Shown: piece by piece, positions 26,711 to 30,972 of the stretch
Layout of the letters: the number at the start of each line of letters is the position of its first letter
How positions within the stretch are numbered: the stretch's first letter is position 1
From: a virus
Strand: one strand, 5' to 3'
DNA length: 30,972 bases
Virus record (IMG/VR): IMGVR_UViG_3300042549_008293
Span: 1-30,972 of that record
Made by a program: the position numbers and the translations under genes
Notes under the pieces: generated by a model
Told to the model about the DNA's origin: nothing
The model's input: the letters and a program-made list of their open reading frames with translations, nothing else
Database searches by the model: none

Positions 26711-27220
26711 TTAGACCTCGGGCCAGCCGGTGGTGAGGTTGTAGGCGGCCAGTGCCTCGAAGGTCGCCAGCGCGTCGATGGCGTCACGGTGCTTGCCGTC
26801 TGCGCCGCCGATGGCCGCCTCTGCGGCTGCGAAGCTGGCCGAGTTGGCTGCTACGCGGGCCATCATTGCCGCCAGCGTGATGCCGCGCGCTTGGGCCTCC
26901 ATGGAAAGCAGCGGGGCGTCGGCGGCGCTTCCGGTCTGGGCGTAGCGCAGGGCTTCGTCCCGCTTGATCGGCCACGAGGCCATCTCGCCGGGGCTGATCG
27001 CGGCCACTACCTTGTCGCGCAGACTCTTGGCAATGGCGAGGCTTTGCGCCTTCTTCACAGCCTTGGCTTGCGCCAGGGTGTAGCTGTCGATGATGGCCTG
27101 CACTGCGGACTCTTGGCCGGGGCCGGTCTTCCACGCGTTACCCTCTTGCCAGAGAGACAGGCCGGCAGCGGCAATGGCGTTATGCAAGCCATTGCCTTTT
27201 TCGGTGTAGTTGATAGCCAT
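26711..27220 (-). CDS. Phage protein with tail-assembly-like C-terminal domain
   Basis: The 169-residue protein starts MAINYTEKGNGLHNAIAAAG at ATG 27220, overlapping the upstream TAA. The C-terminal half (MASWPIKRDEALRYAQTGSA, PLLSMEAQARGITLAAMMAR, YNLTTGWPEV) resembles the helical domain shared by phage tail-fibre-associated and DUF4376-type proteins. Its exact role is unknown. Confidence 0.55.
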   Translation of the reverse strand: MAINYTEKGNGLHNAIAAAGLSLWQEGNAWKTGPGQESAVQAIIDSYTLAQAKAVKKAQSLAIAKSLRDKVVAAISPGEMASWPIKRDEALRYAQTGSAADAPLLSMEAQARGITLAAMMARVAANSASFAAAEAAIGGADGKHRDAIDALATFEALAAYNLTTGWPEV

Positions 27221-28077
27221 TACACGCATCTCACGCCAAGAACGGGCCGCCAAGCAAAAACAACGTCAGTAAATGGCGAGGCCCAAGAGCTAGGGAACGT
27301 GGTCCCGCTGCCGTCTTTGGAAACAATGCCCACGGTTTCAAGGTTGGTGTTGAAAAACCCTAGGTGTCCGCCATTAACTCCAGAGGGCGTGCCGTAGACG
27401 GTCAAAGACGAACTGGTGATTACAGCTACAAAGAATCTTTGCGGAGGGCGGAAAGCCGTGAACGTCAGTGATTTAAGGCCGGTAGTGGCGCCGTCTTCCG
27501 TTCCAGACAGCGCAAGCTGTACGTCAGGAAGCCCGTCTGCCCCGATGCTGTAAATAGCTCCTCGCATCAGAGTTCCGCCAGGGCCTGCCGTAGTCACGCG
27601 CACCAGCACAGCATCTATTTCATTTGCAGCCTGTGCAGAAAAAGGCATTGCAAAGCCGCGACCGCCGGCAGTGACGTAGCCGCCGCCAGAACCAAAGATC
27701 AGGTTGCCGTCGCCGTACCCTTTAACTGCGCTGCTTGTGCCAAATGCCCCGGCTGCAACACTTTGCGTTGACGCCGCAGAAACCGCACAAATAACCCGCT
27801 TCGTACCCGCAGCCAATGACACAGCGGCAGGCGTGGTGTTATCGAACGTGCCCGAAACCATCGTGCATTCGATGCGCTCACGCACCAGCGCGCCGCCGCT
27901 CAGATAGCCCATGCCTGACTCGATTGGTGCGGCTGTGGCGTCGTCAAGCACTTGGTACTGGAAGCGCTCCCCGGCCGCGAACTCATCGGCGAAAGTCGGA
28001 TACCCCGAGACAGGAGACAGGGTGAGGGGGCCGGTGCCGGTCGTCGTCGTGGTCTGTCTGATCCAGTTGCCGAACAT
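27220..28077 (-). CDS. Virion/tail protein, unknown function
   Basis: The 285-residue product starts at ATG 28077 (MFGNWIRQTTTTTGTGPLTL), overlapping the previous TGA (TGATG). It is threonine/glycine/serine-rich with many short strands (YQVLDDATAAPIESGMGYLS, RVICAVSAAST, FFVAVITSSSLTVYG). The beginning resembles short 'ring-type' podovirus accessory proteins, and the C-terminal part looks like a beta-sandwich. Function inferred only from its place in the tail gene cluster. Confidence 0.6.
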   Translation of the reverse strand: MFGNWIRQTTTTTGTGPLTLSPVSGYPTFADEFAAGERFQYQVLDDATAAPIESGMGYLSGGALVRERIECTMVSGTFDNTTPAAVSLAAGTKRVICAVSAASTQSVAAGAFGTSSAVKGYGDGNLIFGSGGGYVTAGGRGFAMPFSAQAANEIDAVLVRVTTAGPGGTLMRGAIYSIGADGLPDVQLALSGTEDGATTGLKSLTFTAFRPPQRFFVAVITSSSLTVYGTPSGVNGGHLGFFNTNLETVGIVSKDGSGTTFPSSWASPFTDVVFAWRPVLGVRCV

Positions 28078-28382
28078 CAGCGCATCTCCGGGGGAAAGTG
28101 GTGGCGCGTCAGCTCGCGCAGATACGCTTGATGGCAATGGCCGATTGCATCGGGCCGGATGCGCTGCCAGAAGAACAGGCCGTCAATGATCGGCATCCAG
28201 ACCTTTCCCCACGGCTTGCCATCGCGCCACGTTCTGTAAGCCCGACAAGAAAGCGTTTCGTCAGCCCACGTCCCCAGCCACGCAAGCGGGAAGAACAGCG
28301 CAAGAGTGGCGTGCGCGAACTGGTCAAACGCAATCCACCATTGCCCGAACACATGCAGGAAAGCGCGCCACCAGTGCTTCAT
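28077..28382 (-). CDS. Conserved small phage protein (DETxSxRAYR type)
   Basis: The 101-residue protein reads MKHWWRAFLHVFGQWWIAFD, then a hydrophobic segment (HATLALFFPLAWLGTWA), ADETLSCRAYRTWRDGKPWG and GHCHQAYLRELTRHHFPP. The DET.S.RAYR....G..WG pattern with a terminal H-C-x-x-A-Y is found in many podovirus and siphovirus late regions. Such proteins are often unassigned. It may be membrane associated. Confidence 0.65.
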   Translation of the reverse strand: MKHWWRAFLHVFGQWWIAFDQFAHATLALFFPLAWLGTWADETLSCRAYRTWRDGKPWGKVWMPIIDGLFFWQRIRPDAIGHCHQAYLRELTRHHFPPEMR

Positions 28383-28385
28383 GGC

Positions 28386-28775
28386 TCAAGCCGGAAGCGC
28401 GGTGTAGGTCAGCGACGAGCAAGACACCGTGTCGCCGTTCGCCACCGTCAGACCGTTCGTCATGTTGATATCCGAACCCGATGCAGCTACCGCGCAATGG
28501 ATAACCACCGTGCCGCCGCTCGTCTCAAGCGTTGCCGTTGCAACAGGCGAGGCGTTGCCTGTTGCGTTGGTGTCGCTCGTGATGGCGTTTGCCGTGGCCG
28601 TGCCGCTGCTTGACGCGCCGAAAGCCGTAGCCGACAGCGCGAGGTTGGCAACCGAGGTGCCGGGGCTGCCGACCGTGCCCGAGAGGCGAAAGCGCAGGCG
28701 CCCGCTAGTCCCGATCAGGGCTGTTACTGCGTCCGTCGCCGCGTTGCGCGCTGCCGTCGAGTGAGTCACTGCCAT
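28386..28775 (-). CDS. Small beta-rich virion protein
   Basis: The 129-residue protein reads MAVTHSTAARNAATDAVTAL, then LRFRLSGTVGSPGTSVANLA and a serine/threonine/alanine-rich strand region. It starts after a GGAGCAAAC ribosome-binding site. Similar short proteins sit among podovirus tail genes. Its first 70 coding bases overlap the end of the upstream small gene. Confidence 0.6.
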   Translation of the reverse strand: MAVTHSTAARNAATDAVTALIGTSGRLRFRLSGTVGSPGTSVANLALSATAFGASSSGTATANAITSDTNATGNASPVATATLETSGGTVVIHCAVAASGSDINMTNGLTVANGDTVSCSSLTYTALPA

Positions 28776-28899
28776 TTGTTTGCTCCTTCGGCGGGTTTAC
28801 ATAGCCCACCATTTCCACTGTTTCTACCTTGCCGGTCGCTGCCCTTGTGATTTGCAGCGTGAACCGGATTTCTGCGGGTTGTCCTGCTAGGTCAACCAT
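28705..28899 (-). CDS. Short phage protein overlapping two genes
   Basis: The 64-residue ORF starts at ATG 28899 (MVDLAGQPAEIRFTLQITRA), overlapping the upstream TAG/TAA region, and runs 71 bases into the next gene. The first 40 residues (IRFTLQITRAATGKVETVEM, VGYVNPP) look like a small beta domain. The low-complexity end over the overlap may not be constrained. Confidence 0.5.
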   Translation of the reverse strand: MVDLAGQPAEIRFTLQITRAATGKVETVEMVGYVNPPKEQTNGSDSLDGSAQRGDGRSNSPDRD

Positions 28900-29354
28900 T
28901 AGCCCACCCGATACCAACCACGCGACACGCCGTCATAGCGCATCTGGAAGAAGCCACCGGCGGCGAGAGATGTCGGGGCGCCCGAGACAAGCGCCGCGCC
29001 GTTGCCGCTCACAGTCGCCGAGGTAACCGCCTGCGTGGTGTGCAGCAAAACGCGCTGCGAGTTCGTCGGGTTGCTGGGAAGAACAATCGTGCCGGCCGCG
29101 TAGACAGCCAGAGGCGAGAGAATCACCCAGACGTTGCCGCCCGCGACAAACGGCGCCACCGTCACGGTAAAGCCCGTCGCGCTAGGTGATTGGTACTGCG
29201 TGACAAAGCCGTCGTCCTGCACCTCTTGCTGGGCCAGAAGCGCGGCAAGGTCCGCGACTGAGGATCGACGGTCCGAGCCGTTGTTGGGGTCGTAGAACGG
29301 CAGCGATGACGCGAGGGTCAACGTGCCTTGGTTCAGCTTTTGAATGGCGCTCAT
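28899..29354 (-). CDS. Virion accessory protein
   Basis: The 151-residue protein reads MSAIQKLNQGTLTLASSLPF, then YDPNNGSDRRSSVADLAALL and a beta-rich C-terminal half (VTVAPFVAGGNVWVILSPLA, RVLLHTTQAVTSATVSGNGA). The N-terminal 'SSLPFYDPNNGSDRRxSVxDLxALL' is a recurring start of podovirus tail-region proteins that read like needle or fibre adaptors. The start overlaps the gp4-like stop. Confidence 0.6.
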   Translation of the reverse strand: MSAIQKLNQGTLTLASSLPFYDPNNGSDRRSSVADLAALLAQQEVQDDGFVTQYQSPSATGFTVTVAPFVAGGNVWVILSPLAVYAAGTIVLPSNPTNSQRVLLHTTQAVTSATVSGNGAALVSGAPTSLAAGGFFQMRYDGVSRGWYRVG

Positions 29355-29356
29355 GG

Positions 29357-29845
29357 TCACCCCGGGAAAATGAGGTCGCCGCCCTGCGCAATCGCAAGCG
29401 GGTCAGAGGATGGCTCGGGGAAGAAAATCCCCCGGTAACCGTAGTGCGGCGAATTGCCCGCGCCCACAGGCAGCCCGTTCTTGAACTGCTGCTCTTGCGG
29501 GAAAGCGGCGCACGTCAAGAGGTCGTCATATGCCGCTTTCGCAAGGGCAAGCGTCTGAGGGGGCAGGTTTTTGCCCTTACTGGCAGCGAGCCGAACCTGA
29601 AGATTCAGCTCCACAGCCTCAATCGCAACGTCAGGCAGGCCCGAATCGCTGTTCAGGTCGCTATCGCCGGGGCTAGACGGCAGCAGGTAGCCGAGGCGGA
29701 TTCCGCGCGACTCCCACTGCGCCACCATCGCATCCATGCGACGAAGGGCGAGCGCCTTTTCCTCGGGCGTGATGTCGAACTCATAGCCGGCCAGTGCCAA
29801 GCCATCAAATGCTTGCTCGACAATTTGCGCCTTGGTCCAAGCCAC
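29357..29845 (-). CDS. P22 gp4-like tail accessory factor
   Basis: The 162-residue protein (P22 gp4 is 166) matches the family: IVEQAFDGLALAGYEFDITP, ALRRMDAMVAQWESRGIRLG, DVAIEAVELNLQVRLAASKG and PVGAGNSPHYGYRGIFFPEP. gp4 binds beneath the portal and is the first protein added after DNA packaging; P22 gp4 also has peptidoglycan-hydrolase activity. It precedes the gp10-like gene as in P22, though several small genes intervene. Confidence 0.82.
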   Translation of the reverse strand: MAWTKAQIVEQAFDGLALAGYEFDITPEEKALALRRMDAMVAQWESRGIRLGYLLPSSPGDSDLNSDSGLPDVAIEAVELNLQVRLAASKGKNLPPQTLALAKAAYDDLLTCAAFPQEQQFKNGLPVGAGNSPHYGYRGIFFPEPSSDPLAIAQGGDLIFPG

Positions 29846-29847
29846 GG

Positions 29848-30150
29848 TTAGCCCCTTGCGGCGATGCGCTCGATCAGCTTTTCATCGCTGGTGCGAGCGT
29901 TGAAACCAATGCCCAGCGCTTCGGCCTCGGCCTCAAGCTCTGCGCGTGTGACAGGTGAAGGGGCAGGCGTGGGCATGGAACGGGGCTCAGGCGCCGGAGT
30001 CGGCATCGGGACAAGCCCTGCCGCTTCCTCCAGCGTTTCAGCCCAGCCATCGGCCCGTGCCTGCTGTGCGTCCGCGAATTCGCGCTGGTCGTAGAGGAAG
30101 CCTCGCGTCGTGTGGCGAAGCTCACCCGGACAGCGGTACATCGTCGGCAT
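29848..30150 (-). CDS. Small protein with C-terminal HeH/LEM-like domain
   Basis: The 100-residue protein reads MPTMYRCPGELRHTTRGFLY, then a proline-rich linker (PMPTPAPEPRSMPTPAPSP) and a C-terminal helix-extended-helix unit (TRAELEAEAEALGIGFNART). Such HeH domains occur in phage head-tail region proteins. Its ATG directly follows the endonuclease stop. Role unknown. Confidence 0.6.
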   Translation of the reverse strand: MPTMYRCPGELRHTTRGFLYDQREFADAQQARADGWAETLEEAAGLVPMPTPAPEPRSMPTPAPSPVTRAELEAEAEALGIGFNARTSDEKLIERIAARG

Positions 30151-30945
30151 TCAGTGCTCCAAAAAACGAGGGCCGGAGCCCTCTAAACCCGTTACGGCAA
30201 CTTCTTGGCGCAGGGCGGCGAGCCGTCCTTCACTGATCTTGCGGCCACGTTCAGCGCGCTCCTCCGGCGTCATCGACGCATGCTTCAGCTTTGCGGCTTC
30301 GGCCATCTTGCGGCGGGTTTCTTCGGAAGCCGGTTGACGAATACGCTTTTTGGCCGCCTCGCTCATCCGCTGGCGGGTTTCTTCCGAAAACTCGCGGGCG
30401 GAAAGTTTGGCGCGATGTTCGGGCGACATAACCCAACCGTCCGCCACTTTCTTGCGCCATGCTGCGGTCAGCGCCGCAACGTGTCGCGCCCTGACTTCAG
30501 GCTTTTGATAAGCCGCGCGGATTTGCTCGCTTACCCTAGCCTGATACTCCGGAGAACTCCACATGGCCTGCATTGCCTGACTCATCAGCGCCTTTGTCTG
30601 CGCGCTAGCTTTGCGGCCAGTCGCTTTCTCCGCAATCTTCGCGGCAACGGATGGCATCTTACTCGGCGCGGTATCCCCGCCGATACTGACGTTGTAGCCG
30701 TTGGGAGACATGGTTTTGTGCTCGTCAATCAGGCGCCGCTCGGCGTCGTTCAGTTCGTCTTGAGTTTGGCACGCACAGAGAATCGAAACTTCCGGCTCTC
30801 CGTGCGCCCTCCATGCGCAGTGTACGGCCAACATACTTCCAAGCCGAACACTTTGCCTGTGTTGAGTAACCCTGACCTTCAGTTTCCGGGAGGTTTGCCC
30901 TATGTAGGACTTCCCGCCCGGAAACGTCAGCTTGTAGACGATCAT
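30151..30945 (-). CDS. GIY-YIG homing endonuclease with NUMOD3 repeats
   Basis: The 264-residue protein starts MIVYKLTFPGGKSYIGQTSR. IVYKLT...KSYIGQT gives the GIY-YIG motifs, and the catalytic Arg follows in SRKLKVRVTQHRQS. The conserved Glu-rich segment DELNDAERRLIDEHKT is also visible. After residue 110 come several NUMOD3-type DNA-binding repeats (KASAQTKALMSQAM, LSAREFSEETRQRMSEAAKK, PASEETRRKMAEAAKLKHAS). This is a free-standing homing endonuclease (T4 Seg-like) placed between virion genes; it would spread by cutting relatives lacking it. Confidence 0.85.
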   Translation of the reverse strand: MIVYKLTFPGGKSYIGQTSRKLKVRVTQHRQSVRLGSMLAVHCAWRAHGEPEVSILCACQTQDELNDAERRLIDEHKTMSPNGYNVSIGGDTAPSKMPSVAAKIAEKATGRKASAQTKALMSQAMQAMWSSPEYQARVSEQIRAAYQKPEVRARHVAALTAAWRKKVADGWVMSPEHRAKLSAREFSEETRQRMSEAAKKRIRQPASEETRRKMAEAAKLKHASMTPEERAERGRKISEGRLAALRQEVAVTGLEGSGPRFLEH

Positions 30946-30972
30946 ACTAAGCCCCCTTAAGGGCCCAGTATA

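Overview
The window looks like part of a tailed bacteriophage or prophage genome of the P22-like podovirus kind. The high GC content and the gene families suggest a betaproteobacterial (Burkholderiales-type) host, but that is inference. The two ends of the window are arbitrary cuts: a nuclease gene is truncated at base 1, and the head genes lie beyond base 30972.

Layout. (1) 1-3150, minus strand: an early operon reading leftward from a Cro/YdaS-like regulator. It holds a T5orf172-type protein, a C5 cytosine methyltransferase, small zinc-binding proteins, a replication-type protein, NinB and the start of a VRR-NUC-like nuclease. (2) 3151-3719: a control region with divergent promoters, a strong terminator whose stem competes with a 14-bp alternative helix, and operator-like palindromes. 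(3) 3720-6805, plus strand: a second early operon of tightly overlapping genes (small proteins, ERF single-strand annealing protein, Gp157-like protein, YbcO-like nuclease, a mosaic protein). (4) 6820-14196: an integron-type gene-cassette array. I count 17 complete attC sites and 3 half-sites delimiting 19 cassettes. All are in one orientation and most carry one small gene, several of a type familiar from phages. No integron integrase is visible. (5) 14197-15129: two small ORFs, a degenerate tRNA and a long, highly base-paired non-coding stretch. (6) 15130-16848, minus strand: lysis genes (3-TM holin, GH108 endolysin, XhlA-like membrane protein and small membrane proteins). (7) 16858-30945, minus strand: tailspike, three ejection-type proteins, gp10-like and gp4-like tail proteins, virion accessory proteins and a GIY-YIG/NUMOD3 homing endonuclease.

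The main discovery candidate is region 4, an attC-delimited cassette array inside the early operon of a phage, where a lambdoid phage would keep accessory genes. Several attC sites carry a ribosome-binding site and ATG in their loop. Four of these starts are in frame through the right core site (peptide motif SEGL) with the downstream cassette gene. Fifteen of the 19 cassettes take their stop codon TAA from the left core site of their own attC. The attC can thus supply both ends of the reading frame. Near-identical attC copies differ only downstream of the canonical G^TT crossover point, which fits real site-specific recombination.

How the parts work together (inference): the plus-strand early promoter transcribes recombination genes and then the cassettes. 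Two cassettes bring their own promoters, and one of those carries a palindrome like the one at the early promoter. The late operon runs toward the cassettes and meets them at the tRNA/structured-RNA region.
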